DNA from: Tetraselmis striata
Lineage: Eukaryota; Chlorophyta; Chlorodendrophyceae; Chlorodendrales; Chlorodendraceae
Direction: 5' to 3'
NCBI GenBank assembly: GCA_006384855.1
Contig: VCJN01001809.1
Coordinates: forward strand, 62,001 to 126,000
DNA length: 64,000 nt
The position numbers were made by a program, and so were the translations under genes. Of the stretch, positions 42,456 through 52,964 are shown piece after piece (the first letter of the stretch is position 1; the number at the start of each line of letters is the position of its first letter). A model generated the notes under the pieces. That model was not told the origin of the DNA. It saw only the letters and a list, made by a program, of their open reading frames with translations, and did no database searches.

Positions 42456-43326
42456 GTGTCTATGCAACAGTTCACTGGACGCATCGTACCTGATCTGGAC
42501 AACAAGCTGTCCGTTTTTCTGGAATGTGATGCCTCGGGCATCGGCTAGGGCGGCCTAGCTAGACCGACAGATGGCAGCTCCGACCCCGTCGCGAAAGCTC
42601 ACGGCTTCTTCCTTCCGTGGGAACGTGTAGAGTCCTCGACACACCGTGAGACTCGAGGTCTTCTTTTTGTCCTGAAGTAGTCCCTGTCGCACCTGATCGC
42701 GGGCAGACGAGTGCAAGTTCAGGTAGATAATAAAAAGATGCTACCAATTTGCTGACACGGCTCGTCGCGCTCGAGCTTGTCACTAAACTCTGTGGCTTAG
42801 CAAGTCTACCTCCTATGTCTCTCCTTGGGAGCGTCGCTCTCTATCGTGAGGGCTTCCCGCGAGGAGAATCCGGACTCTGACGAGATTTCTAAAATGTTCG
42901 ACAAAGACGACTGGCAGCTGCTGCCCAGGTTTTTTCGGCGTCTCAGCTTGAAATGGGGCATTCACCATGTCGACCGGTTCGCATCTGATCTGAACCATCA
43001 AGTTCCGAGGTTCTTCTCACGGTTCTGATGCCCTGGATGCGAAGGCGTCGATGCTTTCAGCCACTTCTGGGGCGATAATGTGAATAGTTGGGTTACTGCT
43101 CCATTTAGGTGTATTGGCCGGGTTATGCGCAAGCTGAAGGCTGATCGCGCGGTCGCTACAGTTATAGTGCCTTTATGGCCTAGCCTGTCTTGGTGGACCT
43201 TAGTAGCCCCTGACGGTATGCACCTAGCTGACTGTGTGGTCGATTGGGTCATGCTCGACATCGGCGAGGAGCTATTCAGTTCTAGCGAGGGCAGTGGTAA
43301 CAGCCGCCCGAGCTGCTCCCGGAACT
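42456..43326 (+). pseudogene. RNase H and connection region of element B
   Basis: VFLECDASGIG (about 42510-42545) is the first RNase H Asp motif. The part 42550-42820 needs several frame changes. Then EENPDSDEISKMFDKDDWQL, FRRLSLKWGIHHVDRFASDL, and after a stop SFWGDNV-like FSHFWGDNVNSW and VIVPLWPSLSWW, the typical DIRS RNase H tail (D.W......F..l...G....D.FAs..N then W......W). It ends at 43326. Confidence 0.8.
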
Positions 43327-43329
43327 AGC

Positions 43330-44099
43330 GCGTCCTCGCCTTGCGTGTCGACTGCCGATCTGGCGCGCGGCGCACCCCAGCGCACCACCGCTGCCTCCAC
43401 CCGAGGTGGTGCGACCGTCACGGCTCATGAGTCGGCCATCACCCAGGGGTGTACCTCCGCCTGGCCGAGTAACCCGGTAGCAAGCTTCAATGCGACCGGA
43501 ACATCATTGTTTAATGCTTTGATCACGTCGGCCCCACGACAGTGGGCAGCTGGCTCTAATCGTGCCTATGCCTACATATGGAATCGATTCGTGATTTTTT
43601 GCGAAGCTCGGACACGTCCCATGTGCCCTATGCCAGCGGCTCCGGTTGTAGTGGCTATGTTTTTGCAAGCTCGGTTGGACGCCCCGTCTACCAACAGTTA
43701 TTCCGTGATCAGGTCCGCATCGGCGGCGGTATCGCAGATGCACCGGCTGAATATGCACCCCACTCCTACCTTGTCACCGTGTTGCGCCTTTGCCCGGCAG
43801 CCAAGCGCACCCTGGGGCTCGCCGTGAAGAACGCCAAGGAACCCTTCGCGTGGTCTGACATCGCGAAGCTCGTCCGGCTCCGCTGCCGGGACGACTCGGG
43901 TATTTATTCGTGGATAATAGCAGTCGCCGTGGCCGTTAGTTTTACCAACTTTTGCCGCTACCGTGATCTCCAGGTTCTTCGGTGGGAGGACGTCTCCTTC
44001 CTCTCAACTTACCTGGAATTCCGCTTCGTGAAGCGCAAGAACGACCAGCACCGCATGTGTGGCAAAATGCGTGTCGCCAGGATGCCCGGCGCCGTGGTG
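43330..44099 (+). pseudogene. Tyrosine recombinase of element B, first part
   Basis: An N-terminal core-binding region (43500-43760: APRQWAAGSNRAYAYIWNRF, then VVVAMFLQARLDAPSTNSYS) is followed by a frame change near 43760. The catalytic domain starts with LGLAVKNAKEPFAWSDIAKL, FTNFCRYRDLQVLRWEDVSF and FVKRKNDQHRM. The first catalytic Arg is in CRYRDL. The frame runs to codon GTG at 44097-44099, where the CACTA-like element is inserted. Confidence 0.82.
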
Positions 44100-44801
44100 T
44101 CACTGTGAGATTCAGATGTGACATACGGGTGACGAAGCACTACTACTAGCGACTATTATTTATTCGTGAAGGCTGCTGCTGGTGGCGGCACGTCCATCCA
44201 GTTACGTGCGAGTACATCCGGCGTTATTGCCGGCGGGCGATAAATCCTTTTTGTCATCATTCTGGTAGTCGTACTAGCCCGGTGAATTGTTACATGGCAC
44301 TGACGTATAAGGTACAAGGTTGTCCGTGTAGTACCGGGTAGTACGCGATATATTTATTGAGCCGGTATCTAGTACGAACCCGGGCACGATGACGAGTCGT
44401 CCTGTGGATAACTACGACTATTAGTACATGGGAGCGCAAATCGCAGCCGTACGTATTTGGTAACACTGGGGAATTTTGTGCACATTATAGCTAGTACTGC
44501 TGAACGGGCCTGCCAACCGTCCGATCAAAGGTCATCAGATGGGCGGTTTGGCTGCCATGTTTTGCCAAAGAGTGCTCACGTTACATAAATATTCGCGAGG
44601 GGGAGGGCGGGGGCAGGCAGCGGTTTGCCGAAGAATGTTTGAATTACAATATTCGCGACAGCTGCCATCGGGGAATGTGGCCCGGGGGGGGGGGGGGGGG
44701 GGGGGGAGGCGGGCGGGCGTGGTCCCCCCCCCCCCCCCCCCCCCCCCGCCGCCCGCCGCTCCCGCCGGGGGAGTGAGGGGAGGGGGGTAAGGGGGCGGGG
44801 G

Positions 44802-45422
44802 CTACTGCTTGTTCTTGCGTGCCCGGGGGACCCTCCGCTTCGACGATCTCGCTGCCTCCGCCTCCGCCTGCGCCTCCGACTCCGCGACCGTCAGTTTCTT
44901 ACCTCGGCGCTTCTTCACTGGCCTCTTCCGCTTCTTGTCATCCGTCAGTGTCTTGACCACCCCGGGAGGCTGTGCCGTCGACGACGCCGCCATGAGCTTC
45001 CTTACCTTGGCGTCGGGACGCCTCCTGTGCCCGGACGCCCACAACAAGCCACAATCGTTTCGCCTTTAAGCGGCTGAGGATGCGGCCTCCTCGGCCACCA
45101 CGAGTTGCGCCGCTGGCACTGTGGAAGCCTTGGCGTTGAGGTGGGCCTTACAGCGCTCCCGGACGAACCTGCGCGCGGCACAAGTTAGCCACGAGTGGGT
45201 GCGTGCTAATGCGGAGGGTGGAGTGTTTTGTTGCGCGCCCACCTTGTCACGCGTTTCCTCATGTCTTTCTCGTCCTCCTCGATGCCGGCGGCGCGGACAC
45301 GCGAGACAACAAGGCTCGCCGCCCACTTTTGCCCGGGGGGCGAGGTCTGCCATGGCGTTGTGAGCGGTGAAGGGGCGTGGGGGGGGGGGGGGGGGGGGCG
45401 GCCGAGGTGGAGAAACTAACAC
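44802..45422 (-). CDS. Lys/Ala-rich C-terminal exons of an unrecognised gene
   Basis: Minus strand 45047-44802 reads VRKLMAASSTAQPPGVVKTL, then a basic DKKRKRPVKKRRGKKLTVAE stretch, ending RARKNKQ at a stop next to the large G/C runs at 44683-44747. A second minus frame (45200-45066) reads RRFVRERCKAHLNAKASTVP and ends AEEAASSAA. One or both may be the last exon of a gene running leftward. The basic tail resembles that of the leftmost gene in the other CACTA element in position and composition only. Confidence 0.3.
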
Positions 45423-46119
45423 CCAGTCGACGACCGCCTTCCGCAGCAGTCAACGACACATCGGAGGCGAGGAGCAGCGCGCCACTACTATTTATATGCA
45501 CGTATTGTCAAGGGCTAGTCGGTGCGGCATTGTGTCGGTGTAATTTCGCAATGTTTATTGTTGAAGTAGCACGGCGTAATGAATACGCGGTTTCACCGAG
45601 TGAATCCGGGATAATATGTGCGGTAGGGCGCGCGTATATGTGCGCGACGAATGTGCGCGCGCAGCGTTGTGCGGCGGTGTGCGGCGGTGTGCGGCGGTGT
45701 GCACCGATGTTAATATAGTGTGAATATTATATCGGCCGTAGACGATCGGGTCTGGCAGCACCGTCCGTGCTTGTAAATAAGCGACAATGGATCACGTCAT
45801 GCTCCGGTTGTACTCCTACACTTCCTCCACTTTGGCGGGTGGGGGGGGGGGGCGGGGGGGGGGTCCTGTCCTTATTACTTGCATCGGTGGACGTGCTGGA
45901 TATGGAGGTCACCGGGCACATCGCGTGGTTTCGGAGCAGTTCATTCGCGCCTCCTCGTCTTGTTTGCAATCGTCGCCCTAATCCAATGCAGGGTGAGTAG
46001 CGGGACACTGTGCCCCCCCCCCCCCCCCCCGGGTTTATGTAAACAAATATCTAGCCGTGCATGCGCCGCAATCGGTACCCAATGAGCGGGGTATGTGACA
46101 GTGGTTTCGGAGCAGTGCA

Positions 46120-47190
46120 AGCATTCCGTGCGTGTGCACAAGCACGTACGACTGGGAATGAGGCGGGGGTTGCGGATGGAGTGCATTGGCGGTGCATAGA
46201 ATAGCGTGTTCCTGGGGTTTTGGCTGCATCAGACGCCGTATTCCCGTCCATCCGGCACGGAATGTCCGGTTTTCACACATTTGTGTGTTAATATAGTGTG
46301 AATATTATTATGCGTCTTTTACGCCGGGTGGATGGGCATCCGGCGTCCGATGCACCCCAAGTATTTGCAGCACGCTACTCTACGCACCGCCAATGCACTC
46401 CGCAAGCCCCGCCTCCATCCGCGTCGGAACCGGTAGTAAGTGTTGTTGTGTGCGCACATCGTGACAACATTACACGGTGGCAATTGCAATTATTAGCGGT
46501 GGATAATGTGAAGGCGTTTTCGAAATCGACAGAGAATGAGGCGGTGCTGGCGGAGTGCATTGGCGGTGCATAGAATAGCGTGTTGCTGGGGTTTTGGCTG
46601 CATCGGACGCCTTATTCCTATCAATCCGGCACGGAATGTCCGGTTTTCACACATTTGTGTGTTAATATAGTGTGAATATTACGCGTCTTTTACGCCCGGT
46701 GGATGGGCATCCGGCGTCCGATGCACCCCAATTATTTGCAGCACGCTAGTCTGTGCACCGCCAGTGCACTCCGCAAGCCCCGCCTCCATCCGCGTCGGAA
46801 CCGGTAGTAAGTGTTGTTGTGTGCGCACATCGTGACAACATTACACGGTGGCAATTGCAATTATTAGCGGTGGATAATGTGAAGGCGTTTTCGAAATCGA
46901 CAGAGAATGAGGCGGTGCTGGCGGAGTGCATTGGCGGTGCATAGAATAGCGTGTTGCTGGGGTTTTGGCTGCATCGGACGCCGTATTCCCACCCATCCGG
47001 CACGGAATGTCCGGTTTTCACACATTTGCGTGTTAATATAGTGTGAATATTACGCGTCTTTTACGCTGGGTGGATGGGCATCCGGCGTCCGATGCACCCC
47101 GAATCTCACCAACACGCTACTCTACGCACCCCCAACGCACTCCGCCAGCCCCGCCTCTTTCCGCGCAGGTCCTACGTTCCATTGTATGTA
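46120..47190. repeat. ~372-bp tandem repeat, two full and two partial copies
   Basis: The junction motif GTGTTAATATAGTGTGAATA recurs at 46285, 46660 and 47030, with an isolated copy near 45708. Each unit includes GGATGGGCATCCGGCGTCCG, GTAGTAAGTGTTGTTGTGTG and GAGTGCATTGGCGGTGCATA. The apparent 61-94-codon ORFs inside are repeated copies of the same frame and probably not coding. Confidence 0.85.
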
Positions 47191-47880
47191 TATACATACG
47201 TACATGTACTGCTCCGAAACCAGCCCAAACTTAATGAGTGCACAAGTGTAAATGGGGGGGGGGGGGGGGGGGGGATGTGGCGGCGGGGCATCCACTCACA
47301 CATACCCCGGCGATGCATGACAGATATTACATGCCGTGGCGGGTCGGCGGGCCGACCCGGCGGGCCGACCCGGCGGGGGGTGGGGGGGGGGGGGGGGGGG
47401 GTCTATTCAACTACACGTGCCACAGTGTCGTTTCGTGGAGCAGTATATGTGCCCGGCCTCATTTATACCGCCCCCTACCTGCGCTGCATGGTCCACCCCT
47501 ACGAATTACTTAGCACAAACCGCCATTACTTAATAGGAACCTAGCACAGCCAGGCTTATATGCCCGCTTTGCCGATCAACTTCTACGCACTTTCCGTCCC
47601 TCAACCGCCGGACATGGGGGTTAAGCCGCCAGCCTCGGCAGTTGCTTAGCCAGACTTGGCATCCCGTACCGTGTCCATGGCTTCGCAGCTCTGCCGCCGG
47701 CACACGACGAGTCCGGGGCTTGCTGCCGCGGGGTTGCGCACGCATGCACGCACGGTAATACGCCGCCGACGCCGCCACGCTTACTTCCACCACCTTCGCC
47801 AGCCGCAGCTTCGCACGCCGTTCCGCCGACATACGAAACGCACGAATCTCCCCCCCCCCCCCCCCCCCCCCGTCCCCGCG
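47191..47880. other. Spacer with G/C runs
   Basis: G runs at 47252-47273 and 47376-47401 and a C run at 47849-47871. A duplicated GGCGGGCCGACCC motif lies at 47345-47375. No defended gene. Confidence 0.4.
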
Positions 47881-47882
47881 TC

Positions 47883-48748
47883 ATGTATAATATATTCGAG
47901 GCGACTATGCGGGGCCCAGCACACGCCGCGGCGTGGGTCGGCGGAGCGGCATGCGGCGGGAGCCCTAATGGCCGGGCAGTATCGACACCCACACAGGCAC
48001 CGCCGCTCACCTCCGACGCGGATGAACCGCCTCCCAAAGGAAACATGCCGGTTGGTGGTAAGCCCAGCAAGCGTGGGGTGCCGGCGCCGGTACTGGTGCG
48101 ACGGAGCTGTCGCGTCAGGAACCGCACCGCATGTGGAGCAACACATGGCGGTGCCGGCCCCACCTATGTCTAGGGCCACCTCCTCACAACACCCCGCCAC
48201 GACGGCGTCGGCCACCGCCGACGGCGCCGTTGCGTGGGGGGACGCCCTGCCAGGCGATGATGATGCGCCTGGTGCGCCGCGTCAGGAGGCGGAGGAGGCC
48301 GTGGTCGAGGCGACTGATCGGGCTGAGGGGGTTGTTGAGGCGAGCGAGGATGCGCTCGCGCCACCCGCCCCGCAGCCACCTGCGGGACATGCCGACTTGC
48401 TCGTCGCCATGTTGACCGGAGCACTACGAGCAGTGGCGGGAGGCGGCCACATGCACTATCATGTGCGTGGACTGCGGCCAACGGACGGACTGGGAGTGTT
48501 GCTGCGTCGGCACCCCGGCTTTGTGCGGCCCCAAGTACCCATGCATGGCGACCCATCAGCGGGCAGTCCCCTGCCCGACCACGGCCACGGTGAGGGCGGA
48601 GTTCCGCCATGTCAGGGACGCGTTCCACGACGCGACTCGCGCCGCCGTGTGTGAGGCTTCCGAGAAGGCACGCGCGGCTGGTGGGGTGCGCAGGGTGAGG
48701 CGGCGGACGGCCCGGGAGATGAAGGAGAGCGAGACATGCCGTCAGTGA
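47883..48748 (+). CDS. Unrecognised cysteine-rich protein of the CACTA-like element
   Basis: Three plus-strand frames look partly coding: 47883-48173 (MYNIFEATMRGPAHAAAWVG, then KPSKRGVPAPVLVRRSCRVR); 48146-48450 (acidic, Ala-rich, GHADLLVAMLTGALRAVAGG); and 48461-48748 (CVDCGQRTDWECCC, GPKYPCMATHQRAVPC and a basic helical end). The Cys pairs and His in the last frame suggest a zinc-binding knuckle. Whether splicing joins them is unclear. The family is not recognised; a DNA-binding accessory protein of the element is a guess. Confidence 0.35.
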
Positions 48749-48786
48749 GGTCGGGCGCAATGTCATTGGGTGGGGCACACGGACGT

Positions 48787-49310
48787 GTAACACTTGCACT
48801 TTGCGCGTACTGCTGGGTTACATCCAGGCGGTGTCACACTATGCAACCGGAAAGGCTGCGTTGCTACTGCAAACGATGCTACGCCTCACTCGGTAGCAAC
48901 CGCTGCCCCGCCTATCCCACAGCCGCTGCCCCCCCCCCCCCCCCCCTCGCGCACCATCCTGCGACCTCGCGTGGATCCCCGCCACCAGCAGCTTGCACTT
49001 GCACTTTGCGCGTACTGCTGGGTTACATCCAGGCGGCGTCACACTATGCAACCGGAAAGGCTGCGTTGCTACTGCAAACGATGCGACGCCTCACTCGGTA
49101 GCAACCGCTGCCGCGCCTATCCCACAGCCGCTGCCCCCCCCCCCCCCCCCCCCCGCGGGATCCCCGCCATCAGCAGCTTGCACTTGCACTTTGCGCGTAC
49201 TGCTGGGTTACATCCAGGCGGCGTCACACTATGCAACCGGAAAGGCTGCGTTGCTACTGCAAACGATGCTACGCCTCACTCGGTAGCAACCGCTGCCCCG
49301 CCCATCCCAC
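48787..49310. repeat. ~190-bp tandem repeat, three copies
   Basis: Each unit starts CACTTGCACTTTGCGCGTAC, includes GGGTTACATCCAGGCGG and GGAAAGGCTGCGTTGCTACT and ends with a C run of 14-24. Copies start at about 48788, 48996 and 49178. The third runs directly into the 30-bp array. Confidence 0.85.
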
Positions 49311-49840
49311 TCGCGTTGGCGCCGCGCTGCCCCGGCCGCCGCGCGTTGGCGCCGCGCTGCCCCGGCCGCCGCGCGTTGGCGCCGCGCTCCCCCGGCCGCC
49401 GCGCCTTGGCGCCGCGCTGCCCCGGCCGCCGCGCCTTGGCGCCGCGCTGCCCCGGCCGCCGCGCCTTGGCGCCGCGCTGCCCCGGCCGCCGCGCCTTGGC
49501 GCCGCGCTGCCCCGGCCGCCGCGCCTTGGCGCCGCGCTGCCCCGGCCGCCGCGCCTTGGCGCCGCGCTGCCCCGGCCGCCGCGCCTTGGCGCCGCGCTGC
49601 CCCGGCCGCCGCGCCTTGGCGCCGCGCTGCCCCGGCCGCCGCGCCTTGGCGCCGCGCTGCCCCGGCCGCCGCGCCTTGGCGCCGCGCTGCCGCGGCCGCC
49701 GCGCCTTGGCGCCGCGCTGCCGCGGCCGCCGCGCCTTGGCGCCGCGCTGCCCCGGCCGCCGCGCCTTGGCGCCGCGCTGCCCCGGCCGCCGCGCCTTGGC
49801 GCCGCGCTGCCCCGGCCGCCGCGCCTTGGCGCCGCGCTGG
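49310..49840. repeat. 30-bp GC-rich minisatellite, about 18 copies
   Basis: The unit is GTTGGCGCCGCGCTGCCCCG plus GCCGCCGCGC; later copies have CTTGGCGCC. Copies are nearly identical. Being 30 bp with no stops, it opens long Ala/Pro/Arg frames on both strands (for example 48794-49846 plus and 49229-49984 minus) that should not be taken as genes. Confidence 0.92.
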
Positions 49841-49849
49841 GTCTAGAGT

Positions 49850-51268
49850 CCTCCCCTCCCTGGTGAGCGCGTCCACCTGCGCCTTGCGCTCGGGGCCGTC
49901 CTCCTCCGTCACCACATTCTGCAACCCCCACCGCGTGACGAACCACGCAGCTCCTTGCATGCGCTTGTACATGTGCCCAAGCACCGCCTGGGCACGCGAA
50001 GCTCCTTCTCGGTCATGATCGCCTTCACCCGGGCCTCCTCGAACAGCGGACCGGCGTTAAGAATGGAAAATGTTTCCATGTGGTGCAAGCAGTCCTCCAT
50101 GACCCAGCCGGACTGCACCGTCACCTTGCCTGACCCTGCAGTCATGGAGGGGAATGCCGTCATGCCCACGCCCACGCCCACGCCCGGGGCGGGGGGGGGG
50201 GGGGGGGGGTTTACCTTTCGACTTCTTGGACACCGCAAACGAAGGGCGCAACCCGCGTCCAAAGTTGCTGGGTATCGGGACTAAAGCCTGGCGCCGGTCT
50301 TCCTGCTTCATAGCTCGGAATCCAATGTGGCCCTGCACGGTGACAAATTTCCTCCAGAAGTCCCTTCCCAAGCCAAAAAAAAACAGGTGGAACGGCGCGA
50401 GGGGGAAGAGGTTGACCATGCTGACATAGCCCAGGACCACATGCACATGGCACACGCCATGGCAGCCAGTGTTGTGCTTGGCCTCCGCCAGCCGGGTTGT
50501 GTTGAACGCACGCCGGGCAAGGTGCGTGATTCACTGGACAAGTCATCGCCTTCATGGACGGTTACCAAGCGAGCATCCCCGTCCGCATCCACAGGGGGGT
50601 GCTCCTGGGCAGCCGCCATAGCCTCCACAACCTGCCACGCCGACCGGGCGGGTGCGTGTGATTCCATACAACCGCAGTTGAGTGGTGCCACCCGCACGCA
50701 GGCCGGGCCCACTCACCTCTGAACGCAGAAGATCCACAATGTCACCGTCCTCGAAAACAGCGTGCCACTGGGTCGCCCCGCCGTAGTCCTCCAACACCCA
50801 CTCGGTAACGACGCCGGTTATCACGCCGTAGTGCCATACTCCCCGGAACTTCTTGGCGATGACCTTCATGTAGAAGTCACCGGGATCGCCTTTCCGTATC
50901 ACGCCCTCATCGGCAGCTTCCACGTCGGCCGGCGGCCACGCAGGCGCGTCGATATCCATACCGTCTTCGCCAACGGGGTCCTCCCCCACACCCATCACAT
51001 CGTCCTCCGAGACCGGCGCCGGCGGGCCGTTTCCGACGGCTGCAGCTACTCCTGCTGCCGCCCCTGCCGCTGCTGCTGCTGCTTGTAATAAGGCGGCCTT
51101 GCGGTGCAACTTAGCCGCACGCTTCAACGAGTGGCTACAGTTAGGGTATTTCCGGAAGTGCCGCTCTCGCGCCGTCCTTTCACTACTGCCCGTCACGATG
51201 ACGTGGCAGTGCTTGCATGTGTACACGCCATTCTTCGACACACTCGACATCCATCCCTCTCCCGGCAT
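49850..51268 (-). CDS. BED-like zinc-finger/Tudor-like protein of the CACTA-like element, multi-exon
   Basis: Minus strand start MPGEGWMSSVSKNGVYTC near 51268. TCKHC, a basic segment, then RHFRKYPNC form a BED-like zinc finger. An Ala-rich helix and an acidic linker with EDPVGEDGMDIDAP follow, then MKVIAKKFRGVWHYGVITG and WHAVFEDGDIVDLLRSE, the Tudor-like outline 'kkF.gvw.yG.I ... w.v.feDGD..dLl..E'. A donor GTGAGT follows LLRSE near 50718. Further minus exons are plausible: 50410-50215 (FFFGLGRDFWRKFVTVQGHI, then RGLRPSFAVSKKSKG with a donor before a C run) and 50150-49860 (GWVMEDCLHHMETFSILNAG, then a frame change into QAVLGHMYKRMQGAAWFV). The 3' end lies near the 30-bp array. The function is probably chromatin or DNA binding by the element. 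Confidence 0.5.
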
Positions 51269-51871
51269 GCCTGCTGCCGCGCGCGCGCGGGGGGGGGGGG
51301 GGGGTTGAGAGTTGGGGTGGATGTAGCCCACCACCGGCAGGGAGCACAAATGCGAGTGCGCGGCTGTCCGCGCTTGGTTCAGCGGTGAGCGGCGGTGACC
51401 GCCAGGCGACCCCGTACTTCATGCGCGTGCTGGGGCGTTACACAATCATCAGCAGTTAGGGCGGCTGCATTAAAACGCGCACCTACGAACACCACCTACC
51501 GCCTACCACCTAACGTACCACCTACATCCGCCCACACCTCCGCCCGTTGTGCCGCACATCGCCGCACACCGCGGGGTCAGCGGTCAGCGATGTGCGGTCA
51601 GCGATGTGCGGCGATGTGCAATGAGTGCGTACATCCGCCTGTACTTAGCCCGGGTGCTCCGCGTCGGCGGGCGACACGCGAGCCCGCGTGCGCATATCAA
51701 TTTGATGAAATTATGGAAACGAGAAATTCATATAGTACTTTACAGGTCGCGCGCGATAGTCGTCGCTACTGGGTATGAAATCCACGTCCCTCGTCCGTCC
51801 CGTATCGTCCCCGTATGTCGTCGTTCGTCACCAGTAGGGCACATTTACGTCACATCTGAATCTCACAGTGA

Positions 51872-52359
51872 TGTGCGTCTATGGACTCTCGCGCCAGTAC
51901 CATGCCGTCATGATCCGCTGGGCAACACCCACCCTGCCAGTGTTCCCGGGGTTCAGCGGCACAATCCTACGGCACAAAGGAGACCTAGGGACAGTTCCCT
52001 CCTCCTCCCCTATTGAGTACCCCGCGTTCAGACGCTACCTTATTGCGCGGTGGCTGGGCCCGCTGCTCACCCCTGCGATGCCCGAGGCCGCTTTTCTAGC
52101 CCAGTACGGCACCCATTCCAACCGGAGCGGCGGCGCTTTCGCTGCCGCTAACGCAGACATGCCGTTTGCAACATGGGGCCATCATGGTGGTTGGAAGTCG
52201 ACCTCGGCTCAGCTTCGCTATATGGGGCTGGATGAGGAGCACGTTTTGTCCGTGTCGCGTGCGATCTTGACACTTGCCGAAGAAGACGAGCCGGACGGTA
52301 GTGACGGTGACGATTCGTCACCCGGCACTAACTCGGATTCCTCCCGGGGCGACACTTAG
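51872..52359 (+). pseudogene. Tyrosine recombinase of element B, second part
   Basis: It continues the frame of 43578-44099 exactly if the insertion and one TG are removed. CVYGLSRQYHAVMIRWATPT leads to FLAQYGTHSNRSGGAFAAAN (the H-x-x-R box), TWGHHGGWKSTSAQLRYMGL (catalytic H/G-W-K-S and Tyr) and an acidic Ser/Asp tail ending at 52359. The motifs needed for catalysis are all visible, so before the insertion this recombinase was probably intact or nearly so. Confidence 0.85.
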
Positions 52360-52964
52360 GTCCCAACCTAGTGGCAGTTCTATACCGTGCTTGTGATGTT
52401 CCATGTCTGTATCTGTACCTGAATGTATGTAATTCCCTGTATGATTTGGCTCACATATGTCCGTGTACGGGCCCCGCCAGACCAGCCATTGTTCTTTCAT
52501 CTGTTGGATCATTCGGTCCCAGCCGACCCCATACATTTTGATGCAAAATCTACGATGTCAAGCTGCGAAAACTATAGGGTTTCCTAGGGAGAAAAGGCCT
52601 AATAAACCCTGGTTTTCGCAGTGCCGTCAGGGTTATGTGACGACCCTGCCGGCCCGGTCCGCCTGGACCGGCCGGCGCCGGTCTGACGGCGCCCTTTACT
52701 CGAGTATAAAGGGCAGCCGCCGACCGGGAGCGCCTTCAGTTGTTGGAAGGCACCCGACTATATTGTCTCCCACCCACCTGCCCGGAGACAATTATTCGCA
52801 GTTATAGTACGTTTCCGGATGCTGCTCGATTTAGATTAGGGATAGTCTGGTTATTTGTGAAAGCACTTGAGGTGGGGAGTGAATATCAGAATAAATTGGT
52901 ATACGTCATCCCACAGGGGTGTTGCGTGTCCGATAAACCCAGGTGCTACAACTATTAGTGATTA

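Larger units (their letters stand above)
44100..51871. mobile_element. CACTA-like transposon inserted in the recombinase ORF, 7.8 kb
   Basis: 23-bp perfect inverted ends: TCACTGTGAGATTCAG on the left (44100-44122) and its complement at 51849-51871. A TG dinucleotide is duplicated (44098-44099 and 51872-51873). Removing the element plus one TG restores the recombinase reading frame. Shared subterminal GGTGACGAA motifs lie 25-30 bp inside both ends. CACTG ends and a very short duplication fit CACTA-like elements, though the leading T is unusual. It contains minus-strand genes at both sides, a plus-strand ORF in the middle and several tandem repeats. Confidence 0.85.
39510..52790 (+). mobile_element. 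Tyrosine-recombinase retrotransposon B (DIRS/PAT-like), split by a CACTA-like element
   Basis: Direct repeats of about 200 bp lie at 39575-39775 and 52562-52770 (GTTTTCGCAGTGCCGTCAGG through GTTGGAAGGCACCCG). Between them, in DIRS order, are gag, RT with YLDD, RNase H, and a tyrosine recombinase whose two halves are separated by the 7.8-kb insertion 44,100-51,871. Without that insertion the element is about 5.5 kb. Several stop codons and frameshifts in gag and RNase H show it is decayed. Confidence 0.8.

Noticed and set aside
49229..49984. A 251-codon ORF of ARRQGAAAG repeats, and its plus-strand mirror ORFs
   Set aside because: It is open only because the 30-bp unit is divisible by three and GC-rich. 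All frames are open on both strands, and composition follows the repeat rather than a protein.
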